In this document: in pieces, positions 1-8,211 of the stretch
Numbering within the stretch: the stretch's first letter is position 1
How the letters are laid out: each line of letters opens with the position of its first letter
Assembly: GCF_000701905.1 (NCBI RefSeq)
Contig: NZ_JNKC01000004.1
Coordinates: 248,001-312,000, forward strand
DNA length: 64,000 nucleotides
Reading direction: 5' to 3'
Source: Proteiniclasticum ruminis DSM 24773
GTDB lineage: Bacteria > Bacillota > Clostridia > Clostridiales > Clostridiaceae
The notes under the pieces: model-generated
Databases searched by the model: none
The model's input: only the letters and a program-made list of their open reading frames with translations
Told to the model about the DNA's origin: nothing
Position numbers and translations under genes: made by a program

Positions 1-1313
1 TCCATCATCTTTGCAGGGATGAACGCATTGGCTGGCTGCTGGCCTGTCTGTCCGATATTTTCTGCAATATATCCTCTGTCGATGAGAAGAGCCATGGCTT
101 TTCTCATGGCATTGGCCTGTGCAGGAGTCTTGCCTTCAAAGAGGCCGCTCTTGACATTAAAGGTCACATAATAGGTTCCAAGCTGATCTACGATGTTAAA
201 TTCTGGGCTGTCTAGAAGTCCAGCGATTTCATCTGTAGGTACGGTATCAATGAACTGAAGGTCTCCGGACTGATATGCTGCAAAAATAGCTGCATCATCA
301 TCGCTCAGCATGAATTCCAGTCTTTCAATCATTACCTTGTCAGCGTTGTAATAGTTCGGATTCTTCACATAAACCATACTTTCATTATGGTTCCAGGTCT
401 GCAAGGTGTATGCACCGTTGGATACAAATCCAGCTTCCAGTGCCCATGCGCCAGGGTTTGTGGCATAATCAGCTGGTGCTTCCACAACATCCTTCTTTAC
501 AGGCAGATAGGTTGGGAAAGCCACAAGATCCAGGAAGTACGCTGTTGGAGCAGATAAAACAACAGTCAGGGTCTTTCCATCTTCAGATGCTGTCACCTGA
601 AGGTTGTTGTCGTCAAAACCTGCGATGGAGTTGAACATGTAGCTGTAGTCTGCAGCTGTAGCTGGATCTGCAGCTCTTTTCCATGCATACTCAAAATCCT
701 TGGCATTGAGCTCGGAACCGTCGCTCCACTTAAGTCCATCTTTCAGAGTGAATACATAGGTAAGGCCATCTTCGGACTCTGTATAGCTTTCAGCTAGAGC
801 AGGTGCAAGATTTCCTTTGTCATCATAGGTGTAAAGTCCTACAAAAGTATTGGCTGCAAGAGTTGCACCATCTACGGTACTGTTCAGGGCAGGATCCAGT
901 TTGTCTGGTTCACTGGCCAGCTGAAGCTTCAGCACATTATTAGGTGCAGCACCGTACATAAAGTACTTGGTTCCGTAAGGATTGGAGTAAATACCTGTCA
1001 CATCCGGTTTCTGCAGATAAATATCATTGTAATAATAGATAGGCACTAAAGCGAAGGTTTCCATGAGCATATCTTCAGCTTTATGCATCAGAGCTTCACG
1101 GGCAACGAAGTCTGTGCTGGATTTGATTTCTTTAATGAGGGCATCATATTCTGCCCAAACCAGAGGATCCACCACATCTTCTGCGGGTTCTTCTTCCCCA
1201 GGAGTCTCAACAGGAGTTTCTGGGGTTTCAGGAGTTTCTTCTTTCGCTCCGCAGGCAGCAAGGACAGACAAGGACATGAGCGCAGCAAGTAACAACGCTA
1301 GGGGTTTTTTCAT
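1..1313 (-). CDS. oppA: Oligopeptide ABC transporter substrate-binding lipoprotein (partial, C-terminus outside window)
   Basis: Extracellular peptide-binding lipoprotein (SBP family 5) that feeds the OppBCDF importer. 437 residues are visible, reading without a stop to the window edge. The signal peptide ends in the lipobox VLAAC (Cys21), followed by a Thr-Pro-Glu linker (about 25-46). Residues about 50-123 resemble the C-terminal end of an OppA protein (AEYDALI, AEDMLME, PIYYYND, then YGTKYFMYG). Only after this, near residue 126, does the normal mature N-terminus start (LASEPDKLDPAL), continuing through the usual KDGLKWSDG region. The start follows an AGGAGG site and lies about 110 bp after oppF, so it is the last gene of the operon. 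Seen: continuous frame and both modules. Inferred: duplication or permutation of the C-terminal module. Confidence 0.88.
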   Translation of the reverse strand, partial: MKKPLALLLAALMSLSVLAACGAKEETPETPETPVETPGEEEPAEDVVDPLVWAEYDALIKEIKSSTDFVAREALMHKAEDMLMETFALVPIYYYNDIYLQKPDVTGIYSNPYGTKYFMYGAAPNNVLKLQLASEPDKLDPALNSTVDGATLAANTFVGLYTYDDKGNLAPALAESYTESEDGLTYVFTLKDGLKWSDGSELNAKDFEYAWKRAADPATAADYSYMFNSIAGFDDNNLQVTASEDGKTLTVVLSAPTAYFLDLVAFPTYLPVKKDVVEAPADYATNPGAWALEAGFVSNGAYTLQTWNHNESMVYVKNPNYYNADKVMIERLEFMLSDDDAAIFAAYQSGDLQFIDTVPTDEIAGLLDSPEFNIVDQLGTYYVTFNVKSGLFEGKTPAQANAMRKAMALLIDRGYIAENIGQTGQQPANAFIPAKMM

Positions 1314-1425
1314 AGTAATTTCCTCCTTTTTTTCTTGGTCTACCGTAATATTTTATTGATGATTCCCTCGGGCTCGATAAAGCCTTCCGGGAAGTCCCCA
1401 AAATTACTTCAAAAATAAGCTTCTG

Positions 1426-2388
1426 CTACACATTCCAGCAGGCAACAAAATGTTCTCCGCCTCTATCCAGAAGTGGTGGCATTTCCTCTGCGCACTTAGC
1501 TGTTGCATAGCGGCACCTGGTTCTGAAAGAGCAGCCGCTGGGCATTTTCAGTGGACTTGGCACATCGCCTTCCAGCACAATTCTCTTCTTTTCCCGGGCA
1601 ATCTTTGGATCCGGGATGGGCACAGCAGACAGCAGCGATAAGGTATAAGGATGCACAGGATGACTGTTCAGTTCATCCGCGTCCGCAATCTCCACAATTT
1701 TTCCAAGATACATCACCGCAATACGGTTGGCCAGATGATGCACCACAAGAAGATCATGGGCAATGAAGAGATAAGCCACACCAAGTTTACTCTGGAGATC
1801 CTCAAACATATTGAGCACCTGGGCCTGGATGGATACATCAAGGGCCGATACCGGCTCATCGCAGACGATGAACTTCGGCTCCACCGCAAGGGCTCTCGCG
1901 ATGCCGATTCTTTGCCTCTGTCCTCCGGAAAACTCATGGGCATACCGGGCGGCATGCTCTGCATTAAGGCCCACAAGCTCCATGAGATTTAAGATCTTCT
2001 CTCTTCTCTCCCGCTTGTTGCTGTAAAGTTTATGCACATCAAAAGGTTCTCCGATGATGTCTTCCACCGTCATTCTTGGATTCAGTGAGGAATAAGGGTC
2101 CTGGAACACCATCTGCATGTTTCTTCTCATGGCTGTGATGTTATTTTTACTCACCAGCTCCCCATCAAAGTAGACACTTCCTTCCGTGGGCTCATAAAGC
2201 CGCACGATGGATCTTCCGACGGTGGTCTTTCCGCATCCGGATTCTCCCACAAGACCTAAGGTTTCTCCGGGTTTTATTTTGAAGGAGACATCGTCCACGG
2301 CTTTCAGCATCTGTGTCTTAAATAAGCCCATGCTGATGGGAAAATACTGTTTGAGATTTTCCACTTCAATGAGATACTTCTGTTCCAT
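1426..2388 (-). CDS. oppF: Oligopeptide ABC transporter ATP-binding protein OppF
   Basis: One of the two cytoplasmic ATPases of the oligopeptide importer. Walker A GESGCGKTT lies near residue 49, the Q-loop FQDPYSSLNP near 95, the ABC signature FSGGQRQR near 155, and Walker B CDEPVSALD near 176. The C-terminal oligopeptide/dipeptide extension has four cysteines (CSFRTRC, then KC and AC), as in family members reported to bind an Fe-S cluster. At 320 residues it has normal length. Its start follows AGGAGGAAC and overlaps the end of oppD by 23 bp, which suggests translational coupling. Confidence 0.95.
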   Translation of the reverse strand: MEQKYLIEVENLKQYFPISMGLFKTQMLKAVDDVSFKIKPGETLGLVGESGCGKTTVGRSIVRLYEPTEGSVYFDGELVSKNNITAMRRNMQMVFQDPYSSLNPRMTVEDIIGEPFDVHKLYSNKRERREKILNLMELVGLNAEHAARYAHEFSGGQRQRIGIARALAVEPKFIVCDEPVSALDVSIQAQVLNMFEDLQSKLGVAYLFIAHDLLVVHHLANRIAVMYLGKIVEIADADELNSHPVHPYTLSLLSAVPIPDPKIAREKKRIVLEGDVPSPLKMPSGCSFRTRCRYATAKCAEEMPPLLDRGGEHFVACWNV

Positions 2389-3385
2389 GTTCCTCCTCCT
2401 TCCTGGTTTCTATCATTTTCTTCACGTTGAGCCAGCAGGCAGCTGCATGAACCCCCTCAAAATGAAGCTCCTCTGGAACTTCATTGAGACAGATTTTCAT
2501 CGCTCGGTCACATCGGCTGGCAAAGGCACATCCCAAAGGCATATTGAGAAGGTTTATGGGCGTTCCCGCGATGGGTTTCAGTCTTTCCTTAACCCGTGTG
2601 ATGTTCGGGATGGAGTGTAAAAGCCCTTTGGTATACTCATGGGAAGGATTGTAGAATATATCATCTGCTGTACCTCGTTCACAAACGCGTCCTCCGTACA
2701 TGACGATGATCTCATCGCACATTTCTGCAATGACCCCCAAATCATGGGTCACAAGGATGATGGCCATACCAAGCTTATCTTGTAGCTCCTGCATCAGTTC
2801 CAGAATCTGTGCTTGGATGGTCACATCCAGCGCAGTAGTCGGTTCATCGGCGATGAGGATGTCGGGTTCACAGGCCAGGGCCATGGCAATCATGACTCTT
2901 TGCCGCATACCACCGGAAAGTTCATACGGATACTGCTTCACTCGCTTTCTAGGCTCATTGACACCCACAAGCTCCAGCATCTTCACTGCATGCTCCTTGG
3001 CTTCTTTCTTATTCCTGTTCGTATGAAGAAGGATCGCTTCTTCCAGCTGATTTCCAATGGTGAACACTGGATTGAGACTTGTCATGGGGTCCTGAAAGAT
3101 GATGCTGACATTTTTTCCTCTGAAGCTATGGATTCTATTCTTGTCATACTCCAGAACATTCTCGCCCTTATAATAGATTTCCCCTTCTGTCACTTTTCCT
3201 GTATCCGCCAAGATACTCATGATGGAGTACGCTGTGACGCTTTTTCCGGAACCAGACTCCCCTACAATGCCAAGGATCTTACCTTTTTCAAGATTGAAGG
3301 ACACGCCATTGACCGCTTGAACCTCACCGGCATCGGTGAAAAATGAGGTATGGAGATTCTTGACCTCCAGTAAATATTCACTCAT
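2366..3385 (-). CDS. oppD: Oligopeptide ABC transporter ATP-binding protein OppD
   Basis: Second ATPase of the peptide importer, forming a heterodimer with OppF on the inner face of the membrane. Walker A GESGSGKS is near residue 43, the Q-loop FQDPMTSLNP near 99, the signature LSGGMRQR near 156, Walker B IADEPTTALD near 177 and the H-loop THDLG near 210. The C-terminal Cys-containing extension (GCAFASRC, then KIC and AAC) matches the OppD/DppD family. The 339-residue length is typical. It sits 4 bp after oppC and overlaps oppF, so the order is oppB-oppC-oppD-oppF-oppA. Confidence 0.95.
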   Translation of the reverse strand: MSEYLLEVKNLHTSFFTDAGEVQAVNGVSFNLEKGKILGIVGESGSGKSVTAYSIMSILADTGKVTEGEIYYKGENVLEYDKNRIHSFRGKNVSIIFQDPMTSLNPVFTIGNQLEEAILLHTNRNKKEAKEHAVKMLELVGVNEPRKRVKQYPYELSGGMRQRVMIAMALACEPDILIADEPTTALDVTIQAQILELMQELQDKLGMAIILVTHDLGVIAEMCDEIIVMYGGRVCERGTADDIFYNPSHEYTKGLLHSIPNITRVKERLKPIAGTPINLLNMPLGCAFASRCDRAMKICLNEVPEELHFEGVHAAACWLNVKKMIETRKEEEHGTEVSH

Positions 3386-3389
3386 ATCA

Positions 3390-4460
3390 TCACTTCCTTA
3401 ACTTTGGATCAAATGCGTCTCTCATGCCGTCACCAAGAAGGTTCAAAGACAATACGATGAGACAGATGATGGTGGCTGGGAAAAGAAGCTTATAGGGATA
3501 ACTCTGAAGACCTTCTCTGGCCGCATTGGCCAGGGATCCCAGGGAAGGCATCGGCGCCTGTACACCAAGGCCTACAAAGCTTAGGAAACTCTCTGTAAAA
3601 ATAGCAGAAGGAATCTGAAGCGCTGTAGAGATAATGATGACACTGATGCTGTTGGGCAGAATGTGCTTTCTAATGATTCTAGGTGCTTTTGCCCCAACAG
3701 CCTTGGCTGCCAGCACATACTCATTCTTCTTGATGGACAGAATCTGTCCTCTGACAAGCCTTGCCATACCAACCCAGTAAAGAAGTCCAAAGACCAGGAA
3801 GATACTGATCATATTGCTGCCCAGCCGGTCCACAAGACCTCCCCCGGCACTTTGAAGCACCTGGTCCAGAACCACAGAGAGCAAGATGATGATCAGCATA
3901 TCCGGCAGAGAATAGATGATATCGACGATTCTCATCATGATGAGATCCGCCCGTCCACCTACATAACCGGAAATACTGCCATATAAAAGTCCAATGACCA
4001 GAACAATGAGGCTGGCGAAAAGGCCTACACTTAAGGAAACTCTTGTGCCATAAACCACACGGATAAAGTAGTCTCTGGACAGGGCATCTGTACCGAAAAT
4101 ATGGGGGAATACCTCTCCACCGTTCTCGATATATTCCTGTTCCAGCTCTGAATACTCAAAAGGTTTCAAATTTTTTGCGCCGCGGTCTCTTTTTCCATCC
4201 ACGGAAATGATTTCTGAATACTTATAGGGAACCACCATAGGCGCCACCAGAATGGTCACGATGATGATGGATAATACCACCAGACTGAATACCGCCAACG
4301 GATTCTTCATAAGCTTTTTGATACCGTCTCTAAAGAACGTGGTGGATTCACCCATGACTTCCTGCTGAAGCTTCTCTTCCTCTGTGGCCAGCTCGAATAC
4401 GCTGGGATCCAGCTGCAGACTCAGGCTGTTTTTTATATTTCTACGTTCCATGCTTTGCAT
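3390..4460 (-). CDS. oppC: Oligopeptide ABC transporter permease OppC
   Basis: Inner-membrane permease subunit. The N-terminal cytosolic stretch (residues 1-50) is followed by one transmembrane helix (about 55-78), an external loop with the IFGTDALSRDYF motif typical of OppC/DppC, and then the BPD_transp_1 permease core. The EAA loop that contacts the ATPases is visible (EYVLAAKAVGAKAPRIIRKH, about residues 247-266). The protein has 356 residues. The start follows AGGAGGGAGATCAG and lies 12 bp after oppB. It pairs with OppB to form the translocation pore. Confidence 0.94.
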   Translation of the reverse strand: MQSMERRNIKNSLSLQLDPSVFELATEEEKLQQEVMGESTTFFRDGIKKLMKNPLAVFSLVVLSIIIVTILVAPMVVPYKYSEIISVDGKRDRGAKNLKPFEYSELEQEYIENGGEVFPHIFGTDALSRDYFIRVVYGTRVSLSVGLFASLIVLVIGLLYGSISGYVGGRADLIMMRIVDIIYSLPDMLIIILLSVVLDQVLQSAGGGLVDRLGSNMISIFLVFGLLYWVGMARLVRGQILSIKKNEYVLAAKAVGAKAPRIIRKHILPNSISVIIISTALQIPSAIFTESFLSFVGLGVQAPMPSLGSLANAAREGLQSYPYKLLFPATIICLIVLSLNLLGDGMRDAFDPKLRK

Positions 4461-4472
4461 CTGATCTCCCTC

Positions 4473-5384
4473 CTAGTCAAAACTGATTCTTGGATCCACA
4501 AGCTTATACACAAGGTCACTGATGAGATTGGCAATGACCATGAGCGTCGCTAAAAAGATAGTCGTCGCCATGATCATGGGATAATCCCGGTTGGTGATTC
4601 CACTGACAAATTTAGAACCTAGGCCACCTATGGTAAAAACAGATTCAACCACCAGACTTCCAGTGAGGATATACGCTGTCATGGGTCCCACATAGGTCAC
4701 AATGGGAATCAGGGCATTTCTAAGCGCATGTTTGAAGATGATTTTCCATTGGCTTACACCCTTTGCCTTGGCGGTCCTGATGTAGTCCTGACCCAAAGCA
4801 TCCAGCATACTGCTCTTGGTGAGCCTTGTGATGTATGCCATGGGATATAGTGACAAGGCAATAACTGGAAGAATATAGTTTGTGGATTCCGCACTCCAGA
4901 CCTGAATCCATCCAAGCTGAATGGAAAAGACAAGGAGAAGCAGTGTGGCCAGCACAAAACTGGGGACCGCTGTAGACAGAGTAGAAAAGAAAATAATCAG
5001 CCGATCCGGCAGTTTGTTTCTTGTAAGGGCAGCCAGGCTTCCCATGACTAAGCCTACACTCAGTGCCACCACAACAGCCATACCGCCAAGTCTTGCAGAA
5101 ATGGCAAAGGACTCCGTGATCGTCAGCGCAATGTCTCTACCTGTTTTGATAGAAACACCGAAATCTCCCTGCAGTATATTCCCAAGATAAAGAATGTACT
5201 GCTCCGGCACCGACTTATCCAAGTTGAAACGTGCTTCCAGCACAGCCTTTACCGCTTCACTGGGTGCCTTTTCCTTGGAAAAGGGTCCTCCAGGAATCGC
5301 ATTCATGGTGAAAAATGTGATGGCTGTGATGATGAATACTGTGAGAGCCGCCAGGCCCACACGTTTTACTACATACCGAAGCAC
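4473..5384 (-). CDS. oppB: Oligopeptide ABC transporter permease OppB
   Basis: First gene of the operon and second permease subunit. The N-terminal helix follows the Arg/Lys cluster of MLRYVVKRVG. The EAA motif (DYIRTAKAKGVSQWKIIFKH, about 199-218) and the C-terminal VDPRISFD end are characteristic of OppB/DppB. At 303 residues it is of usual size. The start codon is GTG, chosen because AGGAGG lies 7 bp upstream and no ATG with a better site is present. A promoter with TTGACA and TAATAT hexamers lies about 65 bp upstream. Confidence 0.94.
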   Translation of the reverse strand: MLRYVVKRVGLAALTVFIITAITFFTMNAIPGGPFSKEKAPSEAVKAVLEARFNLDKSVPEQYILYLGNILQGDFGVSIKTGRDIALTITESFAISARLGGMAVVVALSVGLVMGSLAALTRNKLPDRLIIFFSTLSTAVPSFVLATLLLLVFSIQLGWIQVWSAESTNYILPVIALSLYPMAYITRLTKSSMLDALGQDYIRTAKAKGVSQWKIIFKHALRNALIPIVTYVGPMTAYILTGSLVVESVFTIGGLGSKFVSGITNRDYPMIMATTIFLATLMVIANLISDLVYKLVDPRISFD

Positions 5385-5450
5385 TTAAACCCCTCCTTCT
5401 ACCTTCAGGATTTCTATATAAACAGCAGAAACCCTGTGTTATTGATACCA

Positions 5451-5479
5451 ATATTATTCCTCTATTAACATTTTGTCAA
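5451..5479 (-). promoter_or_regulatory. Sigma-A-type promoter of the opp operon
   Basis: On the minus strand the -35 box is TTGACA (5474-5479) and the -10 box TAATAT (5451-5456), separated by 17 bp. Two 9-bp inverted arms, AATATTATT (5450-5458) and AATAATATT (5478-5486), flank the promoter. They would fit an operator but have no assigned regulator. Confidence 0.7.
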
Positions 5480-5486
5480 TAATATT

Positions 5487-5924
5487 CAATCATTGATAAT
5501 AACCTGATAATCTCAAAACAATCTGAATTGTATAAAACTTCCTCATCAGCGATCTTTTTTTGTCTTCACAATAAACACATCTGTGTATGTCATATGGTTG
5601 CATATTACCTGCTACGTTGCATAATTACGTTTACATAAATGTTTACACGGATACCTATTTGAATAATCAGAAAATTGCACTTTTAATAAATCTTTATAGA
5701 GAAGACATGTTCCTGATCAGGACATTTTACTCCTTTGCCTTTTCTCTGACTTCAGTCCAAAGAAAAATGAAGAATTCACGGATTTTTTGTGAATAGATTA
5801 ACGAGTTTTTTGGGAACTTTAAGCTCTCTTCTCAGTCCTCGTTCCAAGAGAGAGATCTTCCTCATCACGAAGGATGGCTTTTTCTATTTCTCTTCCTGGT
5901 ATTCATTCCGAATTCTTCTTGAGA
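5487..5924. other. Intergenic region between oppB and the next gene
   Basis: AT-rich spacer between two divergently read genes. No ORF here has a convincing ribosome binding site. A short inverted repeat (ATTCAC and GTGAAT near 5772-5792) is visible but lacks terminator features. I see no RNA gene. Confidence 0.6.
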
Positions 5925-5933
5925 TGGTATAAT
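5925..5933 (+). promoter_or_regulatory. Extended -10 promoter of the PNPOx-like gene
   Basis: TGG directly precedes TATAAT (5928-5933), an extended -10 element. The -35 position is poor. The gene starts 26 bp downstream. Confidence 0.5.
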
Positions 5934-5958
5934 ATATAAAATTAAATGAGGTGATTTT

Positions 5959-6396
5959 ATGTCCATGGAACACTGCATCCAAATGGTTAGAGAAAACAGT
6001 TTCTGTGTTCTCTCCACATCCAAAAACAATCTGCCCAACAGTTCCCTGATGCTGTACCTTTCCTGTGAAAAAGGAGATACGCTTTACATGGTGACCCGAA
6101 GAGGCAGCCTGAAACATACAAATGTCATAGAAAACCCTGAAGTCAGCCTGCTCATCGACACCAGGGAGAACATTAAGAGCAGCTACAGCCATGTGCGGGC
6201 CCTCACCGCTTACGGTAAGGCCTCCATTATTGAAGATAAGGAAGAGGAGGAAAGAATCCTGACTCTCCTTACAGAAAAGCATCCAGGCCTTTCTTTCTTC
6301 AAATCCATGGAAGATGCCTGCATCATCAAAGTCACCGTGAAGAAATTCCTCTACCTGGATGGTATTGAAGACGCAAAATACTATACCCTCTCGTAA
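5959..6396 (+). CDS. Pyridoxamine 5'-phosphate oxidase-like flavin-binding protein
   Basis: Small 145-residue protein of the PNPOx-like split-barrel fold. The N-terminal half has the family pattern (FCVLSTSKNNLPNSSLMLY, then LYMVTRRGSLKHTNVIENPEVSLLID). The C-terminal half carries the GKASI strand and an EEEERI helix. Relatives bind FMN, F420 or heme, so the substrate cannot be read from sequence. The start follows GAGGTG, 6 bp spaced. It is monocistronic with an extended -10 promoter. Confidence 0.75.
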   Translation: MSMEHCIQMVRENSFCVLSTSKNNLPNSSLMLYLSCEKGDTLYMVTRRGSLKHTNVIENPEVSLLIDTRENIKSSYSHVRALTAYGKASIIEDKEEEERILTLLTEKHPGLSFFKSMEDACIIKVTVKKFLYLDGIEDAKYYTLS

Positions 6397-6550
6397 GAAG
6401 GATCTTCAGATCTGACTTGCATTGGGTATGACTCTAAGGAATCCTCAGTAACCTGTTCATCATATGAAAAAAAATATGATGCAACGGCCCATCTGCCATT
6501 CTCTTTGTGGTACACTTGAAAACAGTGAAAAAAATGATAAGGGAGAAATT

Positions 6551-7549
6551 ATGGACTATATATTTTGTAACATCAGTTGGATGAAATACTACAACGGCAT
6601 CACCAGGGAGGACCAGCCAAGGCATGCTGGCCATCTCATCAAAGACCCTTCCGATGTATTTGAGAAAGACAACTTCCGGGACTTCAACGGGAACTGCTAT
6701 GGCTATGTCCGCACAGGCGGAGACATTTTGCTGGATAAGCATTTCCGCAGCGTCTCCCAGGGCACCAAAGAGCTTCAAGGCGTCACTGTGGTCTTCACAG
6801 CTGCCCTTAATGAAGAGGAGTCCCGCATCGTGGGATGGTATGAGAACGCCACGGTCTATCGGGAAATGGTGAGTCTTCCCCTTTATGAAGAGGACTATCT
6901 CTACTTTAACTTCAAAGCAAAAGCCACAGACTGCACCCTTCTGCCAGAAGAACAACGGACCTTTTCCATCAAAAGATCCAAATCCTCCACGCCGCAAAAA
7001 GGTGCGTCCAAATCCAACATCTGGTATGCAAAATCCGAGTACGGAAGAACTGAGTTCATACCAAAGGTCCACAGCTGTATAAGGGATTATGACGGTCCCA
7101 AGGTAGCCATCAGTATACTGGAGAACCTGAAAGATGCACTGCCTATGGAAAATCTTTCCCTGGTTTCCTATGAAGATTTCCTGAAAACTGCTGATGACCA
7201 CTATGAAGACGAGCACTATAAGGAAGCTGTCCTTTACTATCAGGCCGCCCTTTTGAAAGAAGCTACTTATGAAGCAGGGTTTGGCCTTGCCAATGCCTAC
7301 TGTCAGCTGAACGCTTTCAGCGAAACCATCCGTATCGCAGAAGACCTTCTCGCGACCTACGGAGAAAGCCGAGAACTCATTGAGCTTCTTTATGTGGCCA
7401 GCGATGTGATCTTGGAGAAAGAAAAGGCACCCAGATACTTCAGAAGGCTCAATGAGCTGGAAGGCACGCCTCTTTCTGACCGGGAGTACTATGACTATCT
7501 CAACGAAGTGACAGATCTTTTCCGCTCCTACGGACAGTATTTACAATAA
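6551..7549 (+). CDS. Conserved hypothetical protein with C-terminal TPR-like repeats
   Basis: 332 residues if the ATG at 6551 is used. This start has GGGAGAAATT directly upstream, whereas an ATG further upstream (6464) has none. The N-terminal domain (about 1-190) has the recurring pattern FCNISWMKYYNG, CYGYV, GVTVVFTA and VGWYENATVYREM, seen in uncharacterised Bacillota proteins of this kind. I cannot assign a biochemical role. Residues about 210-320 look like tetratricopeptide helices (DHYEDEHYKEAVLYYQAAL, then YEAGFGLANAYCQLNAF). It is probably a cytosolic scaffold or nucleic-acid-associated protein. A Rho-independent terminator follows. Confidence 0.65.
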   Translation: MDYIFCNISWMKYYNGITREDQPRHAGHLIKDPSDVFEKDNFRDFNGNCYGYVRTGGDILLDKHFRSVSQGTKELQGVTVVFTAALNEEESRIVGWYENATVYREMVSLPLYEEDYLYFNFKAKATDCTLLPEEQRTFSIKRSKSSTPQKGASKSNIWYAKSEYGRTEFIPKVHSCIRDYDGPKVAISILENLKDALPMENLSLVSYEDFLKTADDHYEDEHYKEAVLYYQAALLKEATYEAGFGLANAYCQLNAFSETIRIAEDLLATYGESRELIELLYVASDVILEKEKAPRYFRRLNELEGTPLSDREYYDYLNEVTDLFRSYGQYLQ

Positions 7550-7557
7550 AACGATAG

Positions 7558-7611
7558 AAAACGCACTTGATAGATGCCCTGTTTAGGCGCATCCATCCGG
7601 TGCGTTTTATT
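7558..7611 (+). terminator. Rho-independent terminator
   Basis: Outer stem AAACGCAC / GTGCGTTT with an inner GATGCC / GGCGCATC pairing, followed by TTTTATTCTTT. Confidence 0.6.
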
Positions 7612-7734
7612 CTTTCAGGAGTTTCCTCTCCCTTCCCTTTCAGTCTGTCATAACCAGGGCACTTTATGGAGCGTGCTGTGTTTTTGTGATACCATGAAAA
7701 AAAGAGATCATCCATTGGAATGAGGTTGAAGCGT

Positions 7735-8211
7735 ATGTTCAGGAAAAAACAAGAAACACCCATCCCCACTGTGAAAGAATTGAATCTAAAAAAATATCTC
7801 GGGCTCTGGTATGAAATCGGCAAGCTGCCCCAAAGAGAACAGAGACAGCTGACTCACGTCACTGCCCGGTATCATGTGGATGAAAAGGGCATTCTTCGGG
7901 TACATAATACAGGCTTTAGAAACGGAAAGAAAGTCGGCATCCGCGGCAAAGCCTGGGTACGGAACGAGAAGGAACCCGGTGCTCTTTATGTGCAGTTTTT
8001 CTGGCCTTTCAAGGGAGAGTACAACGTCATCATGATTGCCGAGGATTACCGCTATGCAGTGGTCCTTGGAAAAAGCAGGGAAAGCCTTTGGATCCTTGCA
8101 AGAGAAAGAACTCTGTCCAAAGAGGATCTTCGTGAGATTCTTGATTTTCTGAAAAACCATGGCATCGACACAAAGCGTATTCTAAAAACCACTCAGAAGG
8201 AGGAGATCTGA
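7735..8211 (+). CDS. Lipocalin family protein (Blc-like)
   Basis: 158-residue lipocalin. The first conserved region contains the Gly-x-Trp signature (YLGLWYEIGKLP). The central strands (KAWVRNEKEPGALYVQFFWPFKGEYNVI) and the final YAVVLGKSRESLWILARE segment match bacterial Blc lipocalins, which bind fatty acids or lysophospholipids in a beta-barrel. Unlike Gram-negative Blc there is no signal peptide, so it is probably cytosolic. Start chosen at 7735 because GAGG lies 9 bp upstream; an in-frame ATG at 7720 lacks a good site. It overlaps the next gene (TGATG), so lipocalin and membrane hydrolase are translationally coupled. Confidence 0.82.
   Translation: MFRKKQETPIPTVKELNLKKYLGLWYEIGKLPQREQRQLTHVTARYHVDEKGILRVHNTGFRNGKKVGIRGKAWVRNEKEPGALYVQFFWPFKGEYNVIMIAEDYRYAVVLGKSRESLWILARERTLSKEDLREILDFLKNHGIDTKRILKTTQKEEI

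Noticed and set aside
5587-5796. 69-codon ORF MSYGCILPATL... in the opp upstream region
   Set aside because: No ribosome binding site, no family resemblance, and located in an AT-rich promoter spacer.
6434-7216. 260-codon ORF on the minus strand
   Set aside because: It is an antisense shadow of the gene at 6551-7549, which has a good start and protein-like composition.
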